DNA of 7,697 bases from Spirochaetales bacterium. GTDB taxonomy: Bacteria > Spirochaetota > Spirochaetia > DSM-2461. Shown here piece after piece: positions 1-6,774 of the stretch. The stretch's first letter is position 1. Every line of letters begins with the position of its first letter. The notes under the pieces are model-generated. The model was not told the DNA's origin, ran no database searches, and saw nothing but the letters and a program-made list of their open reading frames with translations. The stretch is taken from the NCBI GenBank assembly GCA_002748225.1, contig PDRU01000084.1, forward strand, positions 1 through 7,697, given 5' to 3'. Position numbers and translations under genes: made by a program.

Positions 1-1504
1 GGGCCGCGGCAGCCAGTACAATAGCGATAATCAGAAGAAATCCGCCCAAATAACTGCCGTTAAGCCACCAGTCACGGCCGGTAATGGAAAAAACAGCCGC
101 AATAAGTACGGCACCGGCTGCGGTTCCGGCAGCTGACTTGGCAAAACTTACCAGAGTCTGACGGCTTTGGTAAAACCCCATTCTCCGTTTCAATATTACA
201 AATTGGATAAGGCCTCCCGCAGTAAAGGTAATGGAATTGGCCCAGGCCAGCGAAGAGGGCCCCCAGTCTGTTCCAAAAACAAAGGAGAGGGAAAGGCCTA
301 TATCTAAAATAACTGTAAAGAGAGCACAGTAAAATGGACGTTTAACGTCTCCAACAGCGTAAAAAGCCCTCTGTGTAATATTGAAAAGACCGACAAAGGG
401 CATACCCGCCGCATAAGCTGTTAAAACTGTAGCCGTCAGACGTGTATCAAAAGCTGTAAAGGCGCGCCGCTGAAAGGCCATGGAAATTATGGGTTCTCCC
501 AGAAGGATCAGGCCCATGGCGGAAGGAAGAAGAAGCGCCCAGAGGTTCCTGTAGCCAAAGGCAAGGCTTCCCAAAAGTCCCTCAAAATTCTTTTCCGCCG
601 CCTGCCTGGACATGCGGGGATAGAGAACCGTTGTAATGGAAGCGGAGAAAATACCAAAAGGAAGCTGATAAAAAACCACGGCGTAAGTAAGTGCCGAGGC
701 GCTTTTATCCGGCAGGTAAGAAGCCAGAAGCATGGCTATCTGATTATTGACGGCAAACAAAGAAGAAGTAACAAGCATAGGCGCCCAGCGTATCAAAACA
801 CGCCGGAAAGACGGATTCTGAAAATCAATAACAGGCAGAAGCCTGTATCCGAGTTTTCTATAACTGGGATACTGCACCAGTATCTGCGCCAGGCCTCCCG
901 CAAGCACGCCGATGCCTATAAACAGGGCTTCTTTATGCAGAAGATGTCCGACAAACAGTGATGATATAACTGAAATGGAAAAAACAATGGGCGTAATGGC
1001 CGGTATAAAGAAACGGTCATGAGTGTTATGAACAGCCATCATAACGGCACTGACAGATACAAAAAAGAGATAAGGCATCATCCAGCGGAAAAATACAACA
1101 CTGAGGGCCTTTTTATGAGGGTCTGAAAACTGTTCAAAAATACCCAGCATCCGGGAAGGGAAAATCAGACATAAAGCCAGAAAAGGCAGAATAACCAGCG
1201 CCTGAAGGCCCAGAATAAGGCGTGCCAGTTTATGCGCGCTTTTTCCTGAATCTTCAAGGGTCAGTTCACGTGAGAGTTCCGGTATAAAAGCGGCTGAAAG
1301 CGCCCCTTCCGCCAGAAGCTTCCTGAGATTGTTCGGAATGTTAAAAACCAGGTTAATAACATCGGCCATACCGCCCGCTCCGAAAAGAGCGCCGATGGTG
1401 GCCGTTCTGACAAAGCCCAGAATACGGCTGAATAGTGTGCATGCCATTACCACCGCCGTAGAAACAGCACTGCGGCGGTTTGCGTCTTTTTCAACGGAAC
1501 TCAT
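1..1504 (-). CDS. murJ: Lipid II flippase MurJ (MviN family), C-terminus cut by window edge
   Basis: Inner-membrane flippase of the MOP superfamily that moves the peptidoglycan precursor lipid II across the cytoplasmic membrane. I translated 501 codons without a stop. The family is normally about 510-530 residues with 14 helices, so only the end of the last helix and the tail are missing. Family hallmarks visible are FSRILGFVR (residues 25-33), the D48 region, NIPNNLRKLLAEGALSAAFIP (55-75, with R61) and FYAVGDVKRP (381-390). By eye R27, R33, D48 and R61 match E. coli R18, R24, D39 and R52. The segment matching E. coli R270 reads YAVVFYQLP (274-282) and has no arginine. The ATG start at 1504 lies inside the end of tgt, overlapping it by 14 nt, and has a Shine-Dalgarno GAGG nine bases upstream. 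It is the last gene of the block seen here. The family call is near certain. Confidence 0.95.
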   Translation of the reverse strand, partial: MSSVEKDANRRSAVSTAVVMACTLFSRILGFVRTATIGALFGAGGMADVINLVFNIPNNLRKLLAEGALSAAFIPELSRELTLEDSGKSAHKLARLILGLQALVILPFLALCLIFPSRMLGIFEQFSDPHKKALSVVFFRWMMPYLFFVSVSAVMMAVHNTHDRFFIPAITPIVFSISVISSLFVGHLLHKEALFIGIGVLAGGLAQILVQYPSYRKLGYRLLPVIDFQNPSFRRVLIRWAPMLVTSSLFAVNNQIAMLLASYLPDKSASALTYAVVFYQLPFGIFSASITTVLYPRMSRQAAEKNFEGLLGSLAFGYRNLWALLLPSAMGLILLGEPIISMAFQRRAFTAFDTRLTATVLTAYAAGMPFVGLFNITQRAFYAVGDVKRPFYCALFTVILDIGLSLSFVFGTDWGPSSLAWANSITFTAGGLIQFVILKRRMGFYQSRQTLVSFAKSAAGTAAGAVLIAAVFSITGRDWWLNGSYLGGFLLIIAIVLAAAA

Positions 1505-2600
1505 CTAAAAAAGCCTCTTTAAACTCTTTAAATTCCCCCCGCACTATGGCCTGACGGGCGTTTTCCATCATGGTGTACAGAAACTGCAGATTATGATGCG
1601 TTACAAGCATGGGGCCCAGAATTTCTCCGGCGGCAAAAAGATGCCTTAAATAGGAGCGGCTGTAGCGGGTACAGGCCGGACAGGGGCAGTTTTCAATGAG
1701 AGGAGCCGTATCGGTTTTAAAACGGGCATTTTTCAAATTCAGCATTCCCTGGTGTGTAAAACACGTACCGTTGCGTGCTACACGGGTGGGATACACACAG
1801 TCAAAGATATCAATTCCTGCTTCTACAGCTTCCAGCATGTAGTCGGGCGTTCCAATGCCCATAACATATCTGGGTTTTCCGGCAGGAAGTAAGGGCGCTG
1901 TGTAATGAAGAAAATCCTTAAAAACTTCTTTTTCCTCGCCCACCGACAAACCGCCGACAGCATATCCCGGCAGCTCAAGCGCGGAAAGCTCTTCCGCGCT
2001 CCGGCGGCGGAGATCTTTATGAAAGTTCCCCTGCACTATTCCAAAAAGAAAACCTTTGTAAGTATCAATTTGCTCTGCACGCCGCTGTTTTGCGCGGGCG
2101 GCCCATGCTGTGGTCAGTTCCAGTGCACGCACCGCTTCCGCGCGGGGAATATCGGGAGGAGTACATACATCCAGCTGCATTTGAATATCGCTGCCCAAGG
2201 CGGTTTGAATGTCAACAACAGATTCCGGTGTTAATTCGTGGCGTGAACCGTCTATATGCGATTGAAAAAGAACGCCCTCTTCAGTAATTTTTCTCATTGC
2301 CGCAAGTGAAAATACCTGAAAGCCCCCTGAATCTGTCAGAATATTGCCTTGCCATGAAGAAAACGCATGCAGAGAGCCGAATTCTTTTATAACATCCAAA
2401 CCGGGACGCAGGTATAAGTGATAGGTGTTCCCCAGAATAAGCGGATATCCTATTTCGGAAAGGGAACTGTGCAGCATGGCTTTTACAGTGCCGTTTGTGC
2501 CGACAGGCATAAAAGCCGGCACCGGGACATCGCCGTGAGGCAGATGCATAATTCCCGTCCGGGCCTGCGTTTTTTTATCGAAGTGTGAAAACTCTATCAA
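1491..2600 (-). CDS. tgt: tRNA-guanine(34) transglycosylase (queuosine pathway)
   Basis: Cytoplasmic enzyme that exchanges guanine at wobble position 34 of GUN-anticodon tRNAs for preQ1 (bacterial type), a step in queuosine synthesis. At 369 residues it has the usual bacterial length. Visible motifs are LTDSGGFQVFSL (88-99, general acid/base D90), QLDVCTPPD (142-150, substrate-binding D144), GGLSVGE (216-222), FDCVYPTRVARNGT (266-279, nucleophile D267) and the zinc site C305-x-C307-xx-C310 with H336. All catalytic and zinc ligands known from the Zymomonas enzyme are present, so it should be active. The start is TTG at 2600. The reading frame upstream meets a stop at 2622-2624 with no ATG or GTG start suitably placed, and an AAGGA sits seven bases before TTG. 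It lies 14 nt after lptG and overlaps murJ by 14 nt. No queuosine biosynthesis genes are adjacent. Confidence 0.98.
   Translation of the reverse strand: MIEFSHFDKKTQARTGIMHLPHGDVPVPAFMPVGTNGTVKAMLHSSLSEIGYPLILGNTYHLYLRPGLDVIKEFGSLHAFSSWQGNILTDSGGFQVFSLAAMRKITEEGVLFQSHIDGSRHELTPESVVDIQTALGSDIQMQLDVCTPPDIPRAEAVRALELTTAWAARAKQRRAEQIDTYKGFLFGIVQGNFHKDLRRRSAEELSALELPGYAVGGLSVGEEKEVFKDFLHYTAPLLPAGKPRYVMGIGTPDYMLEAVEAGIDIFDCVYPTRVARNGTCFTHQGMLNLKNARFKTDTAPLIENCPCPACTRYSRSYLRHLFAAGEILGPMLVTHHNLQFLYTMMENARQAIVRGEFKEFKEAFLDEFR
1514..1517 (-). promoter_or_regulatory. Ribosome binding site for murJ, inside tgt
   Basis: The minus strand reads AAAGAGGC before the murJ ATG, with GAGG nine bases away. It lies in the last codons of tgt and supports the overlapping ATG at 1504 as the true start. 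Confidence 0.6.
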
Positions 2601-2607
2601 TGCAATA

Positions 2608-2612
2608 TCCTT
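2608..2612 (-). promoter_or_regulatory. Ribosome binding site deciding the TTG start of tgt
   Basis: AAGGA on the minus strand lies seven bases upstream of TTG at 2600 and just after the lptG stop codon. The spacing is near ideal, and no ATG is available between this site and the conserved N-terminus, so it fixes TTG as the start. Confidence 0.7.
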
Positions 2613-2614
2613 TA

Positions 2615-3727
2615 CTATGTTTTAGCGTGCCGGAACAGCCATATACCCAGCGCCAGAAAAGCCGTATAAGGTCCGGCGGCACCCAGCATGGGTGAGAGAA
2701 TACCCAGCTCGGAAAGTAATGTTGAGATCATGCGTACTATATACCAGGCGCTTGAAAGCCCCAGACTGCTCAGCAGACTCATCAAAAGTATGTTCCGGCG
2801 GAACTGCCCGCCCAGCGCGCCGGCAAAGAAAACAACAAGGAAGGGCGTCAAAGCCATTGTAAACCGCTGGTAGTATTCCGCCTGAAAAGCTTTGTATGGC
2901 AAGCCGGCCTTTTTCTGAACGTCTATCCATAAACGGGCCTCGCCGGACTTCATTTGATCCAGGTTTCTGGTATCCAGACGGAATGTTGAGGGGGGCTCGT
3001 TAATATCGGCCAGAGAAAAATTCTTTTCTTCTTCTTTAAGAATTTCATTCTCCTGCGCCGTAAATATCCGGCAGTTGTTCAGCTGCCAGAGCTGTTCAGC
3101 TTCATTCCACTGTGCCGACGGCGCATCTATACGCCGGAGAAAACTGTTGGTTTCATCAAGCATAATAACCGTTAAGCCGGTTAACTGCTGTTTATCATCG
3201 TTGTAGTAGTCAGCGTAGTAAACAATACGGCCGTGATTGGATATGGCAACAGCTCTGGAGCGGCTGGAAGAACTCTGTATGCCAAGAAGTTCATCAGAAA
3301 CCTTCTTGCGTGTACGCATTAAGGGTATGGCTACGTGGTCTTCGAAAAAATAGGAAAAACTGCTCAGAAGAGCAGCCACAACCAGCATGGGAGCCACAAA
3401 ACGTCTTAAGGGAACGCCGGCTGTAAAAACGGCAATAAGTTCATTCCGGGAACTGAGCATTCCCAAAGTAAAAGCCGCGGCAAACATGGAGCCTATGGGC
3501 AAAGCGTAGATAAGTGCTTTGGGTGCGTAAAGAAAACTGACACTTATGGCCCGGCTGAAAGGAATATCACGGTTTAAATAACGCCACAGGTTTGTAAAAA
3601 TATCTCCCAGAATGAGTATAAGGGCAAAAAAGAGCACTCCCAGCAGGAAAAACAGGACAAACTCGCGGAGTAATAAGCGGCGGAAGAGCCTCAGATGAAA
3701 ATTAAAGGGACGGATCGACAGTTTCAT
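2615..3727 (-). CDS. lptG: LptF/LptG family permease, second of the pair (LptG-like)
   Basis: Inner-membrane subunit of the LptB2FG transporter, which extracts lipopolysaccharide or a similar glycolipid from the inner membrane for delivery to the outer membrane. The protein has 370 residues, near the usual 350-370. Predicted helices lie near 22-44, 62-90, 109-127, 289-308, 312-334 and 343-366, the normal three-plus-three layout. The periplasmic beta-jellyroll domain falls between about 135 and 285. The cytoplasmic coupling-helix motif SSRNELIAVFTAGVPLRR (92-109) is the strongest family signature. Its ATG overlaps the lptF stop as ATGA, with GGAG six bases upstream inside lptF, so the two are probably translated in fixed ratio. 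The gene ends in TAG. Calling this one LptG and its neighbour LptF rests on gene order; the two paralogues cannot be told apart firmly by eye. LptB, LptA and LptC are not in the window. Confidence 0.9.
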   Translation of the reverse strand: MKLSIRPFNFHLRLFRRLLLREFVLFFLLGVLFFALILILGDIFTNLWRYLNRDIPFSRAISVSFLYAPKALIYALPIGSMFAAAFTLGMLSSRNELIAVFTAGVPLRRFVAPMLVVAALLSSFSYFFEDHVAIPLMRTRKKVSDELLGIQSSSSRSRAVAISNHGRIVYYADYYNDDKQQLTGLTVIMLDETNSFLRRIDAPSAQWNEAEQLWQLNNCRIFTAQENEILKEEEKNFSLADINEPPSTFRLDTRNLDQMKSGEARLWIDVQKKAGLPYKAFQAEYYQRFTMALTPFLVVFFAGALGGQFRRNILLMSLLSSLGLSSAWYIVRMISTLLSELGILSPMLGAAGPYTAFLALGIWLFRHAKT

Positions 3728-5040
3728 GCCAGACTCCGCCTTAAATACAGTCCTATACCCACAGCAAGAAGAAGCAGATCAGGAACAATCATGGCCGCGA
3801 ACGGAGAAATATTACTTTTCAGCCCCAAAGAACGCCCCAGGACAAGAAGCGCCCAGTATAGCGTGGTAAGAAGAAGGCCCAGAAAAAACCCCAGCGAGCG
3901 GCCGCTGCGCCGCGCTGTCAGTCCCAGGGAAAACGCAATAACAACAAAAGGAATACAGGCAAAAGGAATAGCGTACTTCTGATAGTATTCCAGGCGCCAC
4001 CGCTGAAGAGAACTGTCGGAGGGCTTCTGCTTGTTCAGGTTCATATACCGGAGGTAGCTGTTTTTTATTAAATCCTTTGAATTCTGCTCTCCGTAATTTG
4101 AAGCGCCGGTCTGGAATAAAGCGTAATTATCGGAGAGGGTTCTGTATTCTTTTTGTACTTTTGCGAAATGAGCCTGTTTAACTTTTTCAAACGATTCTTT
4201 CTTTTTAAGAATTACCCTGTGTATTTCCCCTACTTTCATATTTGAGGGGCTTGACTGCTGATCTATTATGACAGACGACTCTGTCAGCAGACGGTACTCC
4301 ATGGAATCCGCCTGACTCCAGGTCCAGCTGTCCATGTTGGCAGAAGAAGGAATAAGAGACAAAACATGCTGCATGCGGAAGCCGGGGAAGGTACCGGAAT
4401 TCGCGCGTATATCCGGCGATGCCACTGCCGCCACAATTGAATTACGGTTTCCGCTGTTATCGCGTTCAATAATCATCATGGGATGAATCCCTTCCTGATC
4501 AATAGCTCCGGTAACAATAATGGAGTTTTTAAAACTGCGGACGGAAAAAGGCTCCAGTTCCAAACCCGGATATGTCAGGCTCAGTTCAATCCACAGGCGC
4601 TGGAAGGCTCTGGTACCGGCCGGCAGCAGAATATTGTTAATGCCGAATGACAGTAATGCCAGGATAATACCCAGAACAAGTACGGGGCGGAAAATGGTAA
4701 AGCGGGGAAATCCTGCCGTGCGCATGGCAAGCACTTCGTTATCGGAAGAGAAGCGGCCATAGGCCATCAGAGCGGCTGTAAGCGTGGCAAAAGGAGCGGA
4801 AAGAGTAATAAAAGAAGGCAGGGAATAGAGCATAAGGCGCATTACCTTACCAAGAGGAATCCCCTTGGAAAGGATCTGCTGAGCCATAAGAAGCAGCTGA
4901 TTAAGAAAAAAGACAAAGAAATAAAACAGAAAACTGACCAGAAATGATAAAAGGAATTCGCGCGCAATATATCTGTCGAGCAGCAATGATGAAAATTTCA
5001 ACGGCAGGAAACGGTGTGCTGAGCAGCGTGTATCACTCAT
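3724..5040 (-). CDS. lptF: LptF/LptG family permease, first of the pair (LptF-like), with extra charged segment
   Basis: Partner of the downstream LptG-like protein in the LptB2FG glycolipid/LPS extractor of the inner membrane. Helices are predicted near 29-52, 66-95, 115-138, 352-374, 382-402 and 411-433. The family motif SSDNEVLAMRTAGFPR lies at 98-113. At 438 residues it is about 70 longer than typical LptF (E. coli about 366). Part of the excess is a 27-residue polar N-terminal extension. Most is a lysine- and glutamate-rich, probably helical stretch at about 278-340, between the jellyroll and helix 4. The ATG at 5040 overlaps the upstream lipoprotein gene by 8 nt and has no strong Shine-Dalgarno, so initiation probably depends on coupling. 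TTG codons at residues 14 and 19 could give a shorter N-terminus closer to the family, but neither has a clear ribosome site. The family call is firm; LptF versus LptG is by position only. Confidence 0.9.
   Translation of the reverse strand: MSDTRCSAHRFLPLKFSSLLLDRYIAREFLLSFLVSFLFYFFVFFLNQLLLMAQQILSKGIPLGKVMRLMLYSLPSFITLSAPFATLTAALMAYGRFSSDNEVLAMRTAGFPRFTIFRPVLVLGIILALLSFGINNILLPAGTRAFQRLWIELSLTYPGLELEPFSVRSFKNSIIVTGAIDQEGIHPMMIIERDNSGNRNSIVAAVASPDIRANSGTFPGFRMQHVLSLIPSSANMDSWTWSQADSMEYRLLTESSVIIDQQSSPSNMKVGEIHRVILKKKESFEKVKQAHFAKVQKEYRTLSDNYALFQTGASNYGEQNSKDLIKNSYLRYMNLNKQKPSDSSLQRWRLEYYQKYAIPFACIPFVVIAFSLGLTARRSGRSLGFFLGLLLTTLYWALLVLGRSLGLKSNISPFAAMIVPDLLLLAVGIGLYLRRSLA
3734..3737 (-). promoter_or_regulatory. 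Ribosome binding site for lptG, inside lptF
   Basis: The minus strand reads GGCGGAG with GGAG six bases before the ATG of lptG. It sits in the final codons of lptF, so the downstream gene can start both independently and by coupling at the ATGA overlap. Confidence 0.55.
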
Positions 5041-6316
5041 AAGTCATCCCGAAATAGCCTTCATGAATGCGAATCAGTCCTCCCCCCAGAGTACCAACCC
5101 AGATACTGCCCTGAGAACCCATGGCCAGTGATGCCGCATCGGAAGTGGGAAGGCCATGGCTTATATTGAAACTCTTCCCCTTCCCTGCCGCCCGGTCCCA
5201 GGCATACAGGCCGGCTCCAAAAGTGGCGAAGTATACCCGGCCGCCGGAAATTAAAACATCCATAACCCATTTTTCGCCCAGCACGTCAGAATCAAAATGC
5301 CGCACTGTGTTATTACGCCTGTCCCAGAGAAAAGCGCCGCTGCCGTAACTGCCGGCACACAGCAAAGCACCCTCGGCGTCAACTGATGTCAGGTTGCAGG
5401 TAGTTAAAAGTCCTGAAGGCGGCCGGCTCCATGTATTTGAAGCAGTGTTCAGAATATAAAGACCGCGGTCCATTGTGGAAATAAATATTTCATTATTATC
5501 GCCGGCGTCAAGAGAATTAATATGCAGACCGGGATCTGGAATTCGGCGCCAGCCGGCTTTTGTTTTTTCCCACAGGCCGTCGCCGAGAGTGGCCAGCAGA
5601 AGGCGGCCGTCTGTAACAATAATATCCTGAAGGCGTTCGTTAACCGGCAGGTTGTTCAGGCGTTTCCATGCTGAAGTGCGCAGATTGTAAGAGTCAACAG
5701 AGCCGTAGCGTACAACCCAGATACGCTCACCGCTGCGCCTTATCCTGTTAACAGTTCTTACTTCAAGAGAAGCCTCTCCCGAATCGGCCGTGAAAACATC
5801 GTCCAAAGGTTCTGAAATTCTCACAATGCCCCCTGTCCAGGTACCGGCCCAAATATCGTCACCGTCAGAGAGCAAGGCTGAAATATTGTCACCGGAAAGC
5901 CCTGTGTCGGAACCGCTCCAGAGGCGCGTGAACAGCCTGCCGCGCCACAGGTTCCATTCTTCGGAGCGCTCCGTGTTTCTGAAACTCTCTACATCCGGCA
6001 TCCAGAAACGCGCTCTGGCCTTTTGCAGCCGCCGGGTTTGCCAAAGCCAGGCTAATTCATCAAAAGGATCTGCAAATTCATTATTCGGTAAAGCCGATGC
6101 TCCGAGAATCTTTCGCGCAGAAGAGCTGCTGCCCCCCTCTTCTGGGTTCGGCGCGTTTCGGGGGGGCAGCGCGTTCGGCGCATTCCGGGCGTTCTGGGTG
6201 TCCTGCGCGGAAACAGGGCCGGTTTGCCGGTTTACTCCATGTTCAGAAAAAGAAGCACAGCCGGAAAGAATTAAACTGTACAGAAATGGAAGCAGAACAA
6301 GTAAAGGGTATTTCAT
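5033..6316 (-). CDS. Lipoprotein with seven-repeat beta-propeller (two-component regulator propeller type), function unknown
   Basis: Predicted exported lipoprotein of 427 residues. A hydrophobic signal ends in the lipobox LSGC (17-20), so C20 is the likely lipidated residue. Ala-Ser follows it, not Asp, so there is no E. coli-style inner-membrane retention signal, although sorting rules in other phyla differ. Residues 36-68 form an Asn/Ala/Pro/Ser-rich linker. Residues 80-135 are rich in Trp and Arg. Seven repeats resembling Reg_prop blades follow, each with a strand like IWxGTxxGGLxxx: 155-167, 199-211, 239-251, 277-289, 318-332, 361-374 and 405-417. This fits one closed seven-bladed propeller, a fold that usually binds partners or ligands. 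No kinase, helix-turn-helix or membrane helix beyond the signal is present. The ATG overlaps the dut stop (ATGA) and the stop overlaps lptF by 8 nt. I do not recognise a characterised homologue; a role in envelope assembly is inference from context. Confidence 0.85.
   Translation of the reverse strand: MKYPLLVLLPFLYSLILSGCASFSEHGVNRQTGPVSAQDTQNARNAPNALPPRNAPNPEEGGSSSSARKILGASALPNNEFADPFDELAWLWQTRRLQKARARFWMPDVESFRNTERSEEWNLWRGRLFTRLWSGSDTGLSGDNISALLSDGDDIWAGTWTGGIVRISEPLDDVFTADSGEASLEVRTVNRIRRSGERIWVVRYGSVDSYNLRTSAWKRLNNLPVNERLQDIIVTDGRLLLATLGDGLWEKTKAGWRRIPDPGLHINSLDAGDNNEIFISTMDRGLYILNTASNTWSRPPSGLLTTCNLTSVDAEGALLCAGSYGSGAFLWDRRNNTVRHFDSDVLGEKWVMDVLISGGRVYFATFGAGLYAWDRAAGKGKSFNISHGLPTSDAASLAMGSQGSIWVGTLGGGLIRIHEGYFGMTYE
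6128..6170 (-). repeat. GC-rich inverted repeat with G and C homopolymers in the lipoprotein linker
   Basis: GCTGCCCCCC at 6128-6137 and its exact reverse complement GGGGGGCAGC at 6161-6170 form 10-bp arms around a 23-nt loop. The run at 6160-6166 is seven G on the plus strand (seven C in the message), and 6132-6137 is six C (six G in the message). In the protein these encode LPPR (50-53) and EEGGS (59-63). The stem is strong, but there is no following U-tract and it sits mid-gene, so I do not call it a terminator. Confidence 0.7.
6146..6189 (-). repeat. In-frame imperfect direct repeat in the lipoprotein linker
   Basis: Two 17-bp copies, 6146-6162 and 6173-6189, differ at two positions and are offset by exactly 27 bases, or nine codons. 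They encode two RNAPN units (residues 44-48 and 53-57). An NA dipeptide at 42-43 continues the pattern upstream. This looks like in-frame slippage or duplication in a disordered tether. Confidence 0.7.
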
Positions 6317-6759
6317 GTGCCGGTGGAACCGAAACCGCCTTCTCCCCGGCTGCTCTCCGGCAAACTGCTTACCATGGTAAATTCGGCGCGGGTTACCGGC
6401 GCAATAACAAGCTGGGCTATGCGCTCACCAGGTTCAATTAAAACGGGTTTGGAACTGAGGTTAACAAGTATAACCCCCACCTCGCCCCGGTAATCGGAAT
6501 CAATTGTGCCGGGGCTGTTAAGAAGTGTCAGTCCTTTTTTCAAAGCCAGTCCCGAACGGGGGCGCACCTGGGCCTCCCAGCCGTCCGGAACAGCCATGCG
6601 GAGTCCGGTGGGAATAAGCATGCGTTCTCCCGAAGCCAGTTCCAAAGCTTCGGGAATATCCGCTTTTAAATCGGCACCGGCTGCCTGACTTGTTGCGTAA
6701 AGAGGCAGCATTTCCTCTTTACAGCAGACAGGAACAGCCAGCTTCCTGTCAGAAGCCAT
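6313..6759 (-). CDS. dut: dUTP diphosphatase (trimeric dUTPase)
   Basis: Cytoplasmic enzyme that hydrolyses dUTP to dUMP and pyrophosphate, supplying dUMP for thymidylate synthesis and keeping uracil out of DNA. At 148 residues it has the typical length of the homotrimeric family. All five motifs are present in order: AAGADLKA (27-34, motif 1), RPRSGLA (66-72, motif 2), GTIDSDYRGEV (84-94, motif 3, catalytic-water Asp D87), GERIAQLVI (111-119, motif 4) and RGEGGFGSTG (138-147, motif 5, the Phe-containing arm that closes over a neighbouring subunit). Motif 5 is complete, so the protein is not truncated. The ATG at 6759 has GGAGG five bases upstream, the best ribosome site in the window. It begins 15 nt after the pnp stop and overlaps the lipoprotein start by 4 nt. 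Confidence 0.97.
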   Translation of the reverse strand: MASDRKLAVPVCCKEEMLPLYATSQAAGADLKADIPEALELASGERMLIPTGLRMAVPDGWEAQVRPRSGLALKKGLTLLNSPGTIDSDYRGEVGVILVNLSSKPVLIEPGERIAQLVIAPVTRAEFTMVSSLPESSRGEGGFGSTGT

Positions 6760-6764
6760 GCTTT

Positions 6765-6769
6765 CCTCC
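6765..6769 (-). promoter_or_regulatory. Strong ribosome binding site for dut
   Basis: GGAGG on the minus strand, five bases from the ATG at 6759, lies in the 15-nt gap after pnp. It supports the chosen dut start, which also matches the family length. Confidence 0.75.
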
Positions 6770-6774
6770 GGATA

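Noticed and set aside
1905..2287. Plus-strand open frames opposite tgt
   Set aside because: They lie over conserved TGT codons, including the region downstream of the D90 motif. They show no domain and no credible ribosome site.
2614..2645. Promoter for tgt around the CATAGT-like sequence before its start
   Set aside because: The -10-like match is weak and no -35-like hexamer lies at proper spacing. The 14-nt gap fits continuous transcription better.
6128..6170. Intrinsic terminator inside the lipoprotein gene
   Set aside because: The stem is GC-rich but has no U-tract after it and lies in an intact coding frame with coupled genes downstream.
5790..6380. A 196-codon open frame on the plus strand
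   Set aside because: It is fully antisense to the lipoprotein and dut genes, has low-complexity Ser/Arg/Pro-rich content and no recognisable motif. It is a shadow frame.
6658..6681. dUTPase motif 1 reading AAGAD in place of the textbook AGYD
   Set aside because: That position varies in bacterial dUTPases, while the Asp and all other motifs are intact, so it is not a sign of lost function.
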